From Vibrio astriarenae (GTDB lineage: Bacteria > Pseudomonadota > Gammaproteobacteria > Enterobacterales > Vibrionaceae): DNA of 64,000 nucleotides. Below are positions 17,903-31,290 of this stretch, piece by piece. Position 1 is the stretch's first letter; each line of letters opens with the position of its first letter. The position numbers and the translations under genes are program-made. Under the pieces are notes generated by a model, which worked only from the letters and a program-made list of their open reading frames with translations, did no database searches and was not told where the DNA came from. The stretch spans positions 186,001-250,000 of the forward strand of contig NZ_CP047475.1 in NCBI RefSeq assembly GCF_010587385.1, given 5' to 3'.

Positions 17903-18263
17903 TTAATTTCGACTTGTCTCGATGAGACGAGTCACCATAAAGTTTTAAGAAATATCTTAAAGTTTTATGTTGACTTACAGAGTCAATCGCGTATTATACG
18001 CATCCGCTTCGAGGTTAAGGCCTTGATAGCAAAGCTCTTTAACAATATAAACCTATCAATCTGTGTGGGCACTCGTTGATGATAATCCAATTAGATACTT
18101 CGGTATCAACTTAGATTTCAATGAACTGAGTGACCAATCGATACATTAGTATCGGCACAGTCAATTCATTATCGTTCTGTTGGAACGATAATAGCTTTAA
18201 AATTACATTAGTAGTTTTGAAGTCAGTATTCATTGAGTCAGTCCTTCGGGACATCAAAATCTT
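17903..18263 (+). promoter_or_regulatory. Region between operons 2 and 3: weak hairpin, promoter, variant leader
   Basis: 361 bases. The hairpin (17911-17933) and promoter match those before operon 2, but the leader differs in two small hairpins by paired changes (see findings). Confidence 0.8.
17970..17997 (+). promoter_or_regulatory. rRNA operon 3 promoter
   Basis: TTGACT (17970-17975) and TATTAT (17992-17997) with a 16-base spacer, identical to the operon 2 promoter. Confidence 0.8.
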
Positions 18264-19815
<1,552 letters not shown>

Positions 19816-19906
19816 TACGATGATTATTGCGATGAGTGTTCACACAGATTGATGGTTTATAAAGTAAAGAGATATGAACATCCCCCAAGATGTTCAAGCA
19901 CTTAGT

Positions 19907-19982
19907 GTCCCGTTCGTCTAGAGGCCTAGGACACCGCCCTTTCACGGCGGTAACAGGGGTTCGACTCCCCTACGGGATACCA
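19907..19982 (+). tRNA. tRNA-Glu (TTC)
   Basis: 76 bases, second copy, same sequence as the operon 2 spacer tRNA-Glu. Confidence 0.98.
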
Positions 19983-19984
19983 TT

Positions 19985-20060
19985 GGGTCGTTAGCTCAGT
20001 TGGTAGAGCAGTTGACTTTTAATCAATTGGTCGCAGGTTCGAATCCTGCACGACCCACCA
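19985..20060 (+). tRNA. tRNA-Lys (TTT)
   Basis: 76 bases, second copy, same sequence as the operon 2 spacer tRNA-Lys. Confidence 0.98.
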
Positions 20061-20093
20061 TTCTTTCTCCGCGAAGGAATTAAAACTTATCGT

Positions 20094-20169
20094 GGGCGAT
20101 TAGCTCAGTTGGGAGAGCACCTGCCTTACAAGCAGGGGGTCACTGGTTCGAGCCCGGTATCGCCCACCA
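20094..20169 (+). tRNA. tRNA-Val (TAC)
   Basis: 76 bases, second copy, same sequence as the operon 2 spacer tRNA-Val. Confidence 0.98.
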
Positions 20170-20528
20170 TTCTCTAAATATTTTTGGATTAGGATTTCCA
20201 AACCACTTCGGTAACTTGTATGTGGTTGGATTTTTCGACTCTGAGAGTCTTTAGAAAATGTTTCTTTAAGTAGAAATATGCTCTTTAACAATTTGGAAAG
20301 CTGACGAATAACAACAATCCCCATCTCTTTGAGATGCGTTGTTATTCAATTAAAAGTTCTCAAATCCTAAAACTACGGTTTTAGGTACCAACACACATTC
20401 AAGTGTTCTTGGAAAGTATCGAAGGATACTTATATTTGAGTCCGGCAAAATCGAGTCTGCATCATGTATAAAAATTGCAGACAACTTTGGTTGTTTAAAC
20501 AACAACTCGAAACTCCTTCGGGTTGTAT
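20170..20528 (+). promoter_or_regulatory. Operon 3 spacer before 23S: boxA and pre-23S processing arm
   Basis: 359 bases without a gene, matching the operon 2 spacer. BoxA TGCTCTTTAACA is at 20279-20290. Confidence 0.85.
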
Positions 20529-23416
<2,888 letters not shown>

Positions 23417-23504
23417 ACAACACCCAAGGGGTTTTGATGGACTCAAAGCAAGAATATTGAATGTGTGCACATTAACTTTTAAATAGCTTTCCGAATTAAG
23501 AATT

Positions 23505-23624
23505 TGCTTGGCGACCATAGCATTGTGGACCCACCTGATTTCCATGCCGAACTCAGAAGTGAAACGCAATAGCGCCGATGGTAGTGTGGGGCTTCCCCAT
23601 GTGAGAGTAGGACATCGCCAGGCT
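23505..23624 (+). rRNA. rrf: 5S ribosomal RNA, operon 3
   Basis: 120 bases, same start and end as the other copies. It is followed by a distal tRNA instead of another promoter. Confidence 0.98.
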
Positions 23625-23679
23625 TTGAACATTATCTATTTGAAGCACGATTTAGATAAGACTTTAAATAGACCACTGC

Positions 23680-23756
23680 GGAGTGGTAGTTCAGTTGGTT
23701 AGAATACCGGCCTGTCACGCCGGGGGTCGCGGGTTCGAGTCCCGTCCACTCCGCCA
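23680..23756 (+). tRNA. tRNA-Asp (GTC)
   Basis: 77 bases with encoded CCA and anticodon GTC in CCTGTCACG. It lies 55 bases after 5S of operon 3 and before the array terminator, so it is most simply a distal tRNA of that operon. Confidence 0.98.
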
Positions 23757-23764
23757 CTTATACT

Positions 23765-23794
23765 AAGCCCTAGTCGAAAGACTAGGGCTTTTTT
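23765..23794 (+). terminator. Intrinsic terminator ending the rRNA array
   Basis: Stem AAGCCCTAGTC/GACTAGGGCTT with a GAAA loop and a T run. This is the only strong terminator seen in the array. Confidence 0.92.
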
Positions 23795-24020
23795 ACGTTT
23801 GAACATTCGTTCTTTACGCTTCTTTTCCTATATTTGGCCAAGTTTTCCCTCTTTAACCAGTTTTTGATCTCAAATTTTGTAAGAAAACAGCGTTGAATGT
23901 GTATCGATGTACGAAATGTGACCATAAACGGTTCTGGTTTTTCTTTTAGTGCTATTTTTAATTCTTCCAATTCCATTCTGAAGTATTTACCAAAGCATGA
24001 TTGAAAAGGAGAACAACAAG

Positions 24021-24215
24021 ATGGCTACGATCAAACAAGAGATACCACATCGTGTAACTGTCTATCATGATAACCCTGATCAGGAGAAAGAGCTGAAGAA
24101 TGCTATGCTGCCTGAAAAGCCGCGTTACTTTAATGGTAACCCTACATATAAGGGCGATAGCTTGGATGACTTTAAAGATCGTTTGAGTGCGGTTGGGCTG
24201 TCTGTAGATAACTAG
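24021..24215 (+). CDS. Small hypothetical protein (64 aa)
   Basis: I do not recognise this protein. The ATG at 24021 is preceded by AAAAGGAG at a 9-base spacing, much better than the in-frame ATG at 23997, and the stop is closely followed by a terminator, so it looks like a real gene. The product (MATIKQEIPHRVTVYHDNP...) is charged, rich in Asp, Lys and Pro, with no signal peptide, membrane segment or cysteine, hence a small soluble cytoplasmic protein. It stands alone between the rRNA array and yicC. Promoter not identified. Confidence 0.7.
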   Translation: MATIKQEIPHRVTVYHDNPDQEKELKNAMLPEKPRYFNGNPTYKGDSLDDFKDRLSAVGLSVDN

Positions 24216-24221
24216 ATACAA

Positions 24222-24250
24222 AAAAGCCCCGATAAAAATTCGGGGCTTTG
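24222..24250. terminator. Bidirectional terminator between the small ORF and yicC
   Basis: Stem AAAGCCCCGA/TCGGGGCTTT around an A-rich loop; A run on the left and T on the right give a tail on either strand. It serves the small ORF (+) and yicC (-), which converge here. Confidence 0.85.
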
Positions 24251-24269
24251 TATTAAATAGCTAAACTAC

Positions 24270-25136
24270 TTATTCAATATTCTGGATCTGCTCGCGCATT
24301 TGTTCGATAAGAACTTTCAGTTCGACCCCAGAAGCCGTGATATCCGTACTGATTGATTTTGAAGCTAATGTATTTGACTCACGATTGAACTCTTGCATCA
24401 TAAAGTCAAGACGGCGGCCAACTGCCCCACCTTTTTTCAGTATATTCGTCGCTTCTTTTACATGTGAGTCTAAACGGTCGAGCTCTTCTGCTACATCCGA
24501 TTTTTGTGCAAGAAGAATGAGCTCTTGCTCCACTCGAGTTGGGTCTAGGTCAACTTTAGCATCTTCAAATTTACCAAGTAGGCGCTCGCGTTGCCATTCT
24601 AGGATCTCAGGCATGCGTGCGCGTACCTTAGTGACTTCAGAAGTAATCGCTTCAAGTCGCTGATTGATAAGTGCCTTCATGTTCTCGCCTTCTCGGCCAC
24701 GAGCTTCGATAAACTCACCTAGAGCATCATCAAATGCTTTAAGCAGAGTTATGTTGATGGCATCCATGTCTTGCTCAGGTGTTTCCATAACACCTGTCCA
24801 CTGCATTACTTGAAAAGGATTCAGACGGCTACTTTCACCTGTAATCGCCATGATTTGGTTTGCTGCATCAACGACCTGCTTTGCAAGAGTTTCGTTGATG
24901 GTCAGCTCCCCTTTTGCCGCAGGGTTTGCTTCAAAGCGCAGTGCACACTCAACTTTACCTCGGGCAAGGCGCTTGCGGAAACGCTCACGAAGCACAGGCT
25001 CTAAACCACGGAACTGCTCTGGCATACGAAAGTAAGTTTCAAGGTAGCGTTGGTTAACACTACGAATTTCCCAAATTGCGGTACCCCAATCGCCTTTTAC
25101 TTCTTTACGAGCATAGGCCGTCATACTGAAAATCAT
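24270..25136 (-). CDS. yicC: YicC-family endoribonuclease
   Basis: 288 residues, normal for the family. The N-terminus MIFSMTAYARKEVKGDWGTAIWEIRSVNQRYLE-type segment and the C-terminus with EFNRESNTLASKS and LKVLIEQMREQIQNIE are the YicC signatures. The family has been described as an RNA-cleaving enzyme acting in small-RNA turnover. It is divergent from rph, the usual arrangement, with a 180-base shared promoter region. Confidence 0.95.
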   Translation of the reverse strand: MIFSMTAYARKEVKGDWGTAIWEIRSVNQRYLETYFRMPEQFRGLEPVLRERFRKRLARGKVECALRFEANPAAKGELTINETLAKQVVDAANQIMAITGESSRLNPFQVMQWTGVMETPEQDMDAINITLLKAFDDALGEFIEARGREGENMKALINQRLEAITSEVTKVRARMPEILEWQRERLLGKFEDAKVDLDPTRVEQELILLAQKSDVAEELDRLDSHVKEATNILKKGGAVGRRLDFMMQEFNRESNTLASKSISTDITASGVELKVLIEQMREQIQNIE

Positions 25137-25316
25137 CGAATTTTCCTATTTAATATTTTGAAAATTTACAGCGCAATAGTAGCACATCCTTGTAATCTAT
25201 TGCTGAGATGTCGCGAAACCTATGCATATTCTTTAATCTGTTAGCGAAACCCCCTTGTTTCCGCTATAATCTTGCCCCAATTAAAGCCCACACCTCACTT
25301 GATAAGGTTATTGTCT

Positions 25317-26033
25317 ATGCGTCCAAACGATCGTGCTAAAGACCAAGTTCGTCCTATTAAGATTACTCGTAACTACACCGCCTATGCTGAAGGTTCAGTA
25401 TTAGTAGAATTTGGTAATACGAAGGTTCTTTGTAATGCGACTGTGGAAGAGAACGTTCCTCGTTGGCTGAAAGGGCAAGGTAAAGGTTGGGTAACGGCAG
25501 AATACGGTATGTTGCCTCGCGCGACGCACTCGCGCACTCGCCGTGAAGCGGCAAGTGGTAAACAAGGCGGCCGTACGATGGAAATTCAGCGTTTGATTGC
25601 TCGTAGCTTACGTGCCGTCGTTGACTTGCAAGCCATGGGTGAAATCATGGTGACTGTCGATTGTGATGTTATTCAAGCCGATGGTGGTACGCGTACTGCC
25701 TCTATCTCTGGCGCAAGTGTCGCTATGGCTGATGCATTCCAATACCTCGTCGATAATGGCAAGCTAAAAGCAAATCCGATGAGAGGCCACGTAGCCGCAG
25801 TTTCTGTGGGTATTCTGGGTGAAGATGTACTATGTGATTTGGAGTACGTTGAAGATTCTGCTGCCGACACTGATATGAATGTCGTGATGACTGAAGAAGG
25901 CAAGATGATTGAAATCCAAGGTACAGCAGAGGGCGAACCGTTTAGCCATGAAGAGCTGCTTGACCTTTTAGATTCGGCGAAGAAAGGCATTACAGAAATT
26001 GTTGCTGTGCAGAAAGCTGCACTAGCAGACTAG
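25317..26033 (+). CDS. rph: Ribonuclease PH
   Basis: 238 residues. Phosphorolytic 3'-5' exoribonuclease that trims tRNA precursors. It shows the [14 protein letters not shown] start, [40 protein letters not shown] and the phosphate/metal site region [10 protein letters not shown]. The frame is open upstream to a TTG at 25272, but the ATG at 25317 gives the family N-terminus and follows GATAAGG. A TATAAT at 25265-25270 is a plausible -10. It is the first gene of the rph-pyrE pair. Confidence 0.96.
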   Translation: MRPNDRAKDQVRPIKITRNYTAYAEGSVLVEFGNTKVLCNATVEENVPRWLKGQGKGWVTAEYGMLPRATHSRTRREAASGKQGGRTMEIQRLIARSLRAVVDLQAMGEIMVTVDCDVIQADGGTRTASISGASVAMADAFQYLVDNGKLKANPMRGHVAAVSVGILGEDVLCDLEYVEDSAADTDMNVVMTEEGKMIEIQGTAEGEPFSHEELLDLLDSAKKGITEIVAVQKAALAD

Positions 26034-26038
26034 TTTTT

Positions 26039-26067
26039 ATAGCTCCCACTATGGGGGCTATTTTTTT
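26039..26067 (+). terminator. Terminator or attenuator between rph and pyrE
   Basis: Stem TAGCTCCC/GGGGGCTA followed by seven T. In E. coli pyrE is controlled by attenuation just downstream of rph; a hairpin with T-run in the same place suggests the same mode here (inference). Confidence 0.85.
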
Positions 26068-26155
26068 GTCTGTGTTGTGGTTTCGGCAACGACACAGTAT
26101 TTGAGTAAACCTGTTAGTCTTCCTCCTACTAACACTTTTATATAGAGAGACACCA

Positions 26156-26797
26156 ATGAAAGCATACCAGCGTGAGTTTATTGAATTTGCACTAGAGAAA
26201 GAAGTTTTGAAGTTTGGCGAATTTACCCTGAAATCAGGTCGTAAAAGCCCATATTTCTTTAACGCTGGCTTGTTTAACACTGGTCGTGACCTAGCTCGTC
26301 TTGGTCGCTTTTACGCTGCTGCATTAGCGGATTCGGGTATTGATTATGATGTTCTATTTGGCCCTGCGTACAAAGGCATCCCAATTGCGACCACAACCGC
26401 AGTCGCTCTTGCGGATCACCATGATGTGGATACTCCATACTGTTTTAACCGTAAGGAGGCAAAAGACCACGGTGAAGGTGGCAACCTTGTGGGCAGTGCA
26501 TTAGAAGGCCGTATCATGCTGGTTGATGATGTCATCACAGCGGGCACTGCCATTCGTGAGTCTATGGAGATCATCAAAGCGAACGGTGCTGATCTAGCGG
26601 GTGTGCTTGTTGCCATCGATCGTCAAGAAAAGGGCAAGGGTGAGCTATCCGCGATTCAAGAAGTTGAACGTGATTTTGGGTGTGCTGTTATTTCGATTGT
26701 CAGCCTGACAGACCTCATCACTTTCTTGGAAGAGAAAGGTGACAATACAGAACACCTAGATGCAGTTAAAGCTTATCGCGCGCAATACGGCATCTAG
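26156..26797 (+). CDS. pyrE: Orotate phosphoribosyltransferase
   Basis: 213 residues. It joins orotate and PRPP to give OMP in pyrimidine synthesis. Present are the N-terminal [16 protein letters not shown] loop, the [15 protein letters not shown] region, and the PRPP-binding motif [17 protein letters not shown]. The ATG follows AGAGAGACACCA. It lies behind rph with an intervening hairpin. Confidence 0.97.
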   Translation: MKAYQREFIEFALEKEVLKFGEFTLKSGRKSPYFFNAGLFNTGRDLARLGRFYAAALADSGIDYDVLFGPAYKGIPIATTTAVALADHHDVDTPYCFNRKEAKDHGEGGNLVGSALEGRIMLVDDVITAGTAIRESMEIIKANGADLAGVLVAIDRQEKGKGELSAIQEVERDFGCAVISIVSLTDLITFLEEKGDNTEHLDAVKAYRAQYGI

Positions 26798-26818
26798 ATT
26801 TCGCTGATGTTGAAAGCA

Positions 26819-26846
26819 AAAAGGTATCCATTGGGATACCTTTTTT
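26819..26846. terminator. Terminator between pyrE and the lipid A acyltransferase gene
   Basis: Stem AAAGGTATCC/GGATACCTTT with T run on the + strand and A run on the left side, so it can serve both convergent genes. Confidence 0.88.
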
Positions 26847-26853
26847 GTAGCTG

Positions 26854-27804
26854 CTAATTGTAACGACTGCCTTTTTCGGCGGATTCATCTTCCATTGTCT
26901 TGAAGCGCTTATGTAGCCACATCCACTGGGATGGCGCGCGTAGGATAATCATCTCAACGTACTTGTTCATGTACGCAGCTGCCGCCTTCATGTCCTTTTG
27001 CGGGTAGTCTGCCTCAATTGACTGCTCAGCCATTATTTCGTATTTCCCATTGTCGTTACGGAAACCAGATCCTGGCACAATGGCACAGTGGCTGGTATAC
27101 GCAAGAATACTCGTCCCTGTTGTGGTACATGCATCCTCTACCGCGAAGAATGGAACGAACTCTGATTTGTTGCGACCGTAGTCGTGATCCGGCAGATAGA
27201 ATAGGCGTTCGCCTTGGCGCAAAATCTTGATCATGTACTTAACGTCTTTACGGTCGATCAGCTTATTACCATTGTGCGTACGTCCCCAGTACTGAATGAA
27301 GTTGTAGGCGGGGTTATTGTGCGGGCGAAATGCGCCATAACCAGGCACACCGAGCACAGCAAATGCTCTTGCCGTGATCTCTAGGTTGAGTGCATGCACG
27401 CAGCATAGAAGGACGCCTTTACCGCTCTTAGCATGCTGTCGGACCGCTGAAATATCTTTTTCAATCAGCAGTTGTTTGAAGCGCCAAGTTGGCCAAAACC
27501 AAGTGATGCCAGTTTCAATGAGCGCTAGACCGGTGTTCTCAAAGTTTTCTATAACGAGTACTTCGCGCTCCTGTTCATCCATATCAGGGAAGGCAAGTTC
27601 GAGATTGCGCTTTGCAACGCTGACGCGTTTTTTTCCATAGCGCATACCTAAACGCCCTAAGCTTTTGCCAAGTTTTAGCAGCAGGGCGTAAGGGAGTAAA
27701 TTGACTATGATGGCAAGAGAGCCAAACCCTAGCCATACTCCCCAGTTTTTTGGGTGCAATAGTGACAATGAGAATTGAGGTGCGGCGTACTTACTTTTAT
27801 CCAT
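26854..27804 (-). CDS. lpxL: Lipid A secondary acyltransferase (LpxL/LpxM/LpxN family)
   Basis: 316 residues. An N-terminal hydrophobic helix (about 24-45) is followed by the acyltransferase domain with the catalytic HX4E motif (HALNLE, in LLCCVHALNLEITARAF), GAFRPHNNPAYN and FYLPDHDYGRNKSEFVPFF. It adds a secondary acyl chain to lipid A at the inner membrane. The pyrE-slmA interval in V. cholerae holds two such genes, lpxN and lpxL; only one is here, so whether it transfers a plain or a hydroxylated acyl chain is open. It lies 4 bases after slmA and is probably the last gene of coaBC-slmA-lpxL. Confidence 0.82.
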   Translation of the reverse strand: MDKSKYAAPQFSLSLLHPKNWGVWLGFGSLAIIVNLLPYALLLKLGKSLGRLGMRYGKKRVSVAKRNLELAFPDMDEQEREVLVIENFENTGLALIETGITWFWPTWRFKQLLIEKDISAVRQHAKSGKGVLLCCVHALNLEITARAFAVLGVPGYGAFRPHNNPAYNFIQYWGRTHNGNKLIDRKDVKYMIKILRQGERLFYLPDHDYGRNKSEFVPFFAVEDACTTTGTSILAYTSHCAIVPGSGFRNDNGKYEIMAEQSIEADYPQKDMKAAAAYMNKYVEMIILRAPSQWMWLHKRFKTMEDESAEKGSRYN

Positions 27805-27808
27805 AGCT

Positions 27809-28399
27809 CTACTTTATTTGTGCACTGAGTAATGACCAGTATTCATCGAAATTGGCGGTTGGAAGGTATTTGAAGTCAGAGCGTACAAAACGGTTTAGGC
27901 TTCCTTCAACTTGTCCCAGCAATTGTGCAGCCAGTATTTTTTCATCAACAGGAAAGGACTTACCTTCACGCAGCTTACGTTCACGCAGTATCTGGCGCAG
28001 AGAGGTTTCTATACGTTCAAACAGTTGATTGATGCGCTCACGTAGGCGCTCATTTTCAAACATTAGAGCATGGCCCGAGAGAATGCGAGTCAGGCCAGGG
28101 TTACGTTCTGCAAATGCCAGTATCAATTGCATCACCATGCGAATACGCACGAGTGTGTCTTTCTCTTCATCTAAGATTCGGTTGATGCGTGACATCAATG
28201 ACTCTTCAATAAACTCGATTAATCCTTCAAACATACGAGCTTTGCTCGGGAAGTGACGATAAAGAGCGGCCTCAGATACGCCAACTTGCTTAGCAAGTTT
28301 TGCTGTTGTTATCCGTGACGCGCCATCGGTCGACTCGAGCATTTCTGCGAGGGCTTGTAGTATTTCTTCTTTGCGATTGCTTTTCTTGGTCCCAGCCAT
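27809..28399 (-). CDS. slmA: Nucleoid occlusion factor SlmA
   Basis: 196 residues, TetR fold. The helix-turn-helix lies at about residues 30-52 ([23 protein letters not shown]). Bound to chromosomal sites, SlmA blocks FtsZ assembly over the nucleoid. The N-terminus [21 protein letters not shown] and the context next to coaBC match the E. coli arrangement. Confidence 0.95.
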   Translation of the reverse strand: MAGTKKSNRKEEILQALAEMLESTDGASRITTAKLAKQVGVSEAALYRHFPSKARMFEGLIEFIEESLMSRINRILDEEKDTLVRIRMVMQLILAFAERNPGLTRILSGHALMFENERLRERINQLFERIETSLRQILRERKLREGKSFPVDEKILAAQLLGQVEGSLNRFVRSDFKYLPTANFDEYWSLLSAQIK

Positions 28400-28430
28400 G
28401 CAAACGTTCCTTTTTACTGCTTGATGAGGG

Positions 28431-29630
28431 TTATAGTTTTTCCGCGATCAGAGTTAAGATCTGTCGTGCGATATTTTGCTTAGATTCTAGTGATAGTGAC
28501 TGCTTACCATCAGACCAGAACGCTGTGATGGCATTGTTGTCACTGTTAAACCCTTGCCCGGCAATCGAGACATCATTGGCACATATCATATCGAGATTTT
28601 TTCGCTCCAGTTTACTCTTTGCGTAGGCTTCAACATCTTGTGTTTCTGCAGCAAAGCCAACAGTAAATGGTCGGTGATGACTCAGACCGGCAACATGAGC
28701 AATGATGTCAGGGTTTTTCACCATCTTAATATTCATATCGTCCTGACCGTCCACTTTCTTAAGCTTATTGTCGGCAATTGTTTCAGGGCGGTAGTCAGCA
28801 ACGGCTGCGCAACCAATAAAGATGTCAGAGGTGATAGCCTGTTGTGCAGATGCCTCAAACATTTGTTGGGCAGATTCAACATTAATGCAATTAACACCTT
28901 TAGGTGTATTGAGTGATACTGGGCCTGCTATCAGGTTTACCTCAGCACCCAATGATTTCGCTGCTTCGGCTAATGCAAAGCCCATTTTCCCAGAGCTATG
29001 GTTAGAGATGTAGCGGACGGGGTCAATCGCTTCTCGAGTTGGTCCAGCAGTAATCGTTACCGTCTTACCGCTTAGCGACTTTGGGGCAAAGAAGGCCTCA
29101 CTGTGTTCGACCAACTGCATTGGTTCAAGCATTCGCCCAGGGCCAACATCACCGCATGCTTGTTCACCCGCCGCCGGACCCCAGATATTGACGCCCCTAC
29201 GTGTCAAAGTGGCTAGATTTTCTTGTGTAGCAACATTGCTGTACATCTGCTGGTTCATAGCTGGCGCAATCGCGACTGGTGCTTCTGTCGCTAATACCAG
29301 TGTCGTAAGCAAATCGTTGCCCATGCCAGCAGATAATCGTGCGATGAGGTCGGCAGTGGCTGGAGCTAATAGGACAAGGTCTGCCCATTTGGCAAGCTCA
29401 ATATGCCCCATAGAAGCTTCTGCTGCGGGGTCAAACAAGCTATCGGATACCGGGTGGCCAGAAACGGCCTGCATCGTTAATGGCGTGATGAATTCTTTGG
29501 CCGCGTTGGTCATAACAACACGCACCTGAGCTCCGCGTTCGCTAAGGCGTCGGGTAAGCTCTGCACACTTATAAGCTGCGATACCGCCGCTGATGCCAAG
29601 TAGAATATTTTTACCAGCTAGAGTCGACAT
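28431..29630 (-). CDS. coaBC: Bifunctional phosphopantothenoylcysteine decarboxylase / phosphopantothenate-cysteine ligase
   Basis: 399 residues from the ATG at 29630. The frame extends 24 codons further upstream, but [21 protein letters not shown] is the family N-terminus. The CoaC half shows the FMN-site [10 protein letters not shown], the catalytic-His segment [12 protein letters not shown] and PAMNQQMY; the CoaB half shows [25 protein letters not shown] and the terminal ligase motifs. It performs two steps of coenzyme A synthesis. It is divergent from radC, as in E. coli, and leads the coaBC-slmA-lpxL operon. Confidence 0.96.
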   Translation of the reverse strand: MSTLAGKNILLGISGGIAAYKCAELTRRLSERGAQVRVVMTNAAKEFITPLTMQAVSGHPVSDSLFDPAAEASMGHIELAKWADLVLLAPATADLIARLSAGMGNDLLTTLVLATEAPVAIAPAMNQQMYSNVATQENLATLTRRGVNIWGPAAGEQACGDVGPGRMLEPMQLVEHSEAFFAPKSLSGKTVTITAGPTREAIDPVRYISNHSSGKMGFALAEAAKSLGAEVNLIAGPVSLNTPKGVNCINVESAQQMFEASAQQAITSDIFIGCAAVADYRPETIADNKLKKVDGQDDMNIKMVKNPDIIAHVAGLSHHRPFTVGFAAETQDVEAYAKSKLERKNLDMICANDVSIAGQGFNSDNNAITAFWSDGKQSLSLESKQNIARQILTLIAEKL

Positions 29631-29859
29631 ATTGAGTAATTCCTTTGATTTTCTGCGCGCTAAGATAGCATTTTTGTCAGCAAAGTGCCTAGTTTCAGTC
29701 AACAGTTCGTAAAGAGAGATTCGTCGAAATAACCACTACCACCAAGGCAAAGGCGTTACATATTGTCGTGTCTCTAACCTTATTTCTTATGCAGATTCTC
29801 TGCTTAGTGCTTGGGTAAACGTTAGCCTGTTGCATGCTTGAACTTAGGAGAAGCCAGCG

Positions 29860-30528
29860 TTGTCACCACTACCAAAAGAATCTATGCCTCGGGAAAAGTT
29901 GTTGTCTCATGGTCCCACTTCACTTACGGATGCAGAGCTATTGGCCATTTTCCTACGAACTGGGACACAGGGAATGAATGTCCTGACTTTGGCAGATAAG
30001 TTATTGAAAGAATTTGGTTCACTACGAGCGCTGTTTGCTTCGGACCAAAAGACATTTTGCACTCATCGTGGTTTGGGGCAAGCGAAATATGTGCAACTGC
30101 AAGCGGTGCTTGAAATGACCCAGCGTTATCTCGCTGAAACGCTTGAACGAGGAGAGGCGCTATCGAGCCCAACACAAACCAAGCTCTATCTCTCTAGTTT
30201 ACTGCGTGACCGCTGTCGAGAAGCCTTCTTTGTACTGTTTTTGGATAATCAGCATCGCGTTATTTGCGACGAAATCATGTTTGAGGGCACGATCGATGCT
30301 GCATCCGTTTACCCGAGGGAAGTGGTGAAACGCTCTTTGCAACACAATGCCGCGGCATTAATTCTTGCGCACAATCACCCGTCAGGAATAGCAGAACCTA
30401 GTCAGGCGGACAGACGAATAACGCGCCGTTTGGTTGACGCGTTATCTCTGGTGGATATCCGTATTCTTGACCATTTTGTGGTGGGTGATGGAGAGGTTGT
30501 CTCTTTTGTTGAACGAGGATGGATGTAA
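29860..30528 (+). CDS. radC: RadC/YicR family JAB-domain protein
   Basis: 222 residues from a TTG start, supported by AGGAG at 29846-29850 nine bases upstream. An N-terminal helix-hairpin-helix-like region (about 1-80) is followed by the MPN/JAMM domain with the metal motif [14 protein letters not shown]. Despite the name its role in DNA repair is not established. The stop overlaps a short GTAAGT/ACTTAC inverted repeat with T-rich surroundings (30525-30540) that may be a weak terminator; only 4 bases separate it from the convergent trmH stop. rpmB-rpmG, its usual downstream neighbours, are absent. Confidence 0.93.
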   Translation: MSPLPKESMPREKLLSHGPTSLTDAELLAIFLRTGTQGMNVLTLADKLLKEFGSLRALFASDQKTFCTHRGLGQAKYVQLQAVLEMTQRYLAETLERGEALSSPTQTKLYLSSLLRDRCREAFFVLFLDNQHRVICDEIMFEGTIDAASVYPREVVKRSLQHNAAALILAHNHPSGIAEPSQADRRITRRLVDALSLVDIRILDHFVVGDGEVVSFVERGWM

Positions 30529-30532
30529 GTTT

Positions 30533-31222
30533 TTACTTACCTTTTTGCATCTCTTTCCACCATGCCTCGTCAGCGATGATTTGACCTTGTTCATCAAGAG
30601 AAGGGTAGGCGAGTCCTTTACGCTTCGCCACTTTCGCTAATACTGGGTGGCCTCGCTCAAATAGGGTGCGGTGGATATCTTCTGCGGGCACCGAGCTCTC
30701 TTCTTTGTCGTACATGCCGGCAGCTTGGCGCTGACGCTGAGCTTCATACAAAATAACCGCACTTGCCACAGAGACATTAAGAGATTGCACCATACCTATC
30801 ATAGGAATAATGATGTCTTGGTCAGCCAGGCGCTTGGCCTCCTCTGAAGCCCCATACTTTTCACCACCCAGGATAATTGCGGTTGGCTTGGTATAATCAA
30901 TCTCACGAAAATCTACGGCAGTATCCGATAGGTTCGTCACCAGTACCTGCATACCTTGATCTTTCAAACATTGGATCGCTTCTGCTGTACTTTCGTGTGT
31001 ATCCACTTCAACCCAGTTTCTCGCACCAGCAGAGGTGTGGCTCAGAGTGCGCATTTTCGGATCAGGCCAAACAGCATGGATTTTATGCAGCCCAGTCGCA
31101 TCAGCAGTTCGGATTACCGCTGAAACATTGTTGGGTTTGTGGACCTCTTCAAGGCAAACCGTGAGGTCAGTTTGGCGTGATTTGAAGACTTGCTGGATTT
31201 TGTTATAGCGTTCTAGATTCAT
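30533..31222 (-). CDS. trmH: tRNA (guanosine(18)-2'-O)-methyltransferase
   Basis: 229 residues. SPOUT-fold enzyme that methylates the ribose of G18 in the tRNA D-loop. The three SPOUT motifs are visible: NVSAVIRTADATG, ILGGEKYGASEEA and IPMIGMVQSLNVSVASAVILYE. It lies downstream of spoT but behind a terminator. In E. coli recG follows trmH; here the next gene is the convergent radC. Confidence 0.95.
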   Translation of the reverse strand: MNLERYNKIQQVFKSRQTDLTVCLEEVHKPNNVSAVIRTADATGLHKIHAVWPDPKMRTLSHTSAGARNWVEVDTHESTAEAIQCLKDQGMQVLVTNLSDTAVDFREIDYTKPTAIILGGEKYGASEEAKRLADQDIIIPMIGMVQSLNVSVASAVILYEAQRQRQAAGMYDKEESSVPAEDIHRTLFERGHPVLAKVAKRKGLAYPSLDEQGQIIADEAWWKEMQKGK

Positions 31223-31256
31223 GGTACTTGAAATTGTATTTCGAGGAATATAAGAA

Positions 31257-31284
31257 AAGAGCAGCTCGTGCTTGAGCTGCTCTT
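31257..31284 (-). terminator. Terminator after spoT
   Basis: Stem AAGAGCAGCTC/GAGCTGCTCTT; on the minus strand it is followed by a T-rich stretch. It lies 6 bases beyond the spoT stop, ahead of trmH. Confidence 0.85.
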
Positions 31285-31290
31285 GTTGGG

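Noticed and set aside
25272..25316. N-terminal extension of rph from a TTG codon
   Set aside because: The ATG at 25317 has a ribosome binding site and gives the exact RNase PH N-terminus; the extension would overlap the likely promoter.
29631..29702. 24-codon N-terminal extension of coaBC
   Set aside because: Family members begin at the [16 protein letters not shown] segment; the extension shows no similarity.
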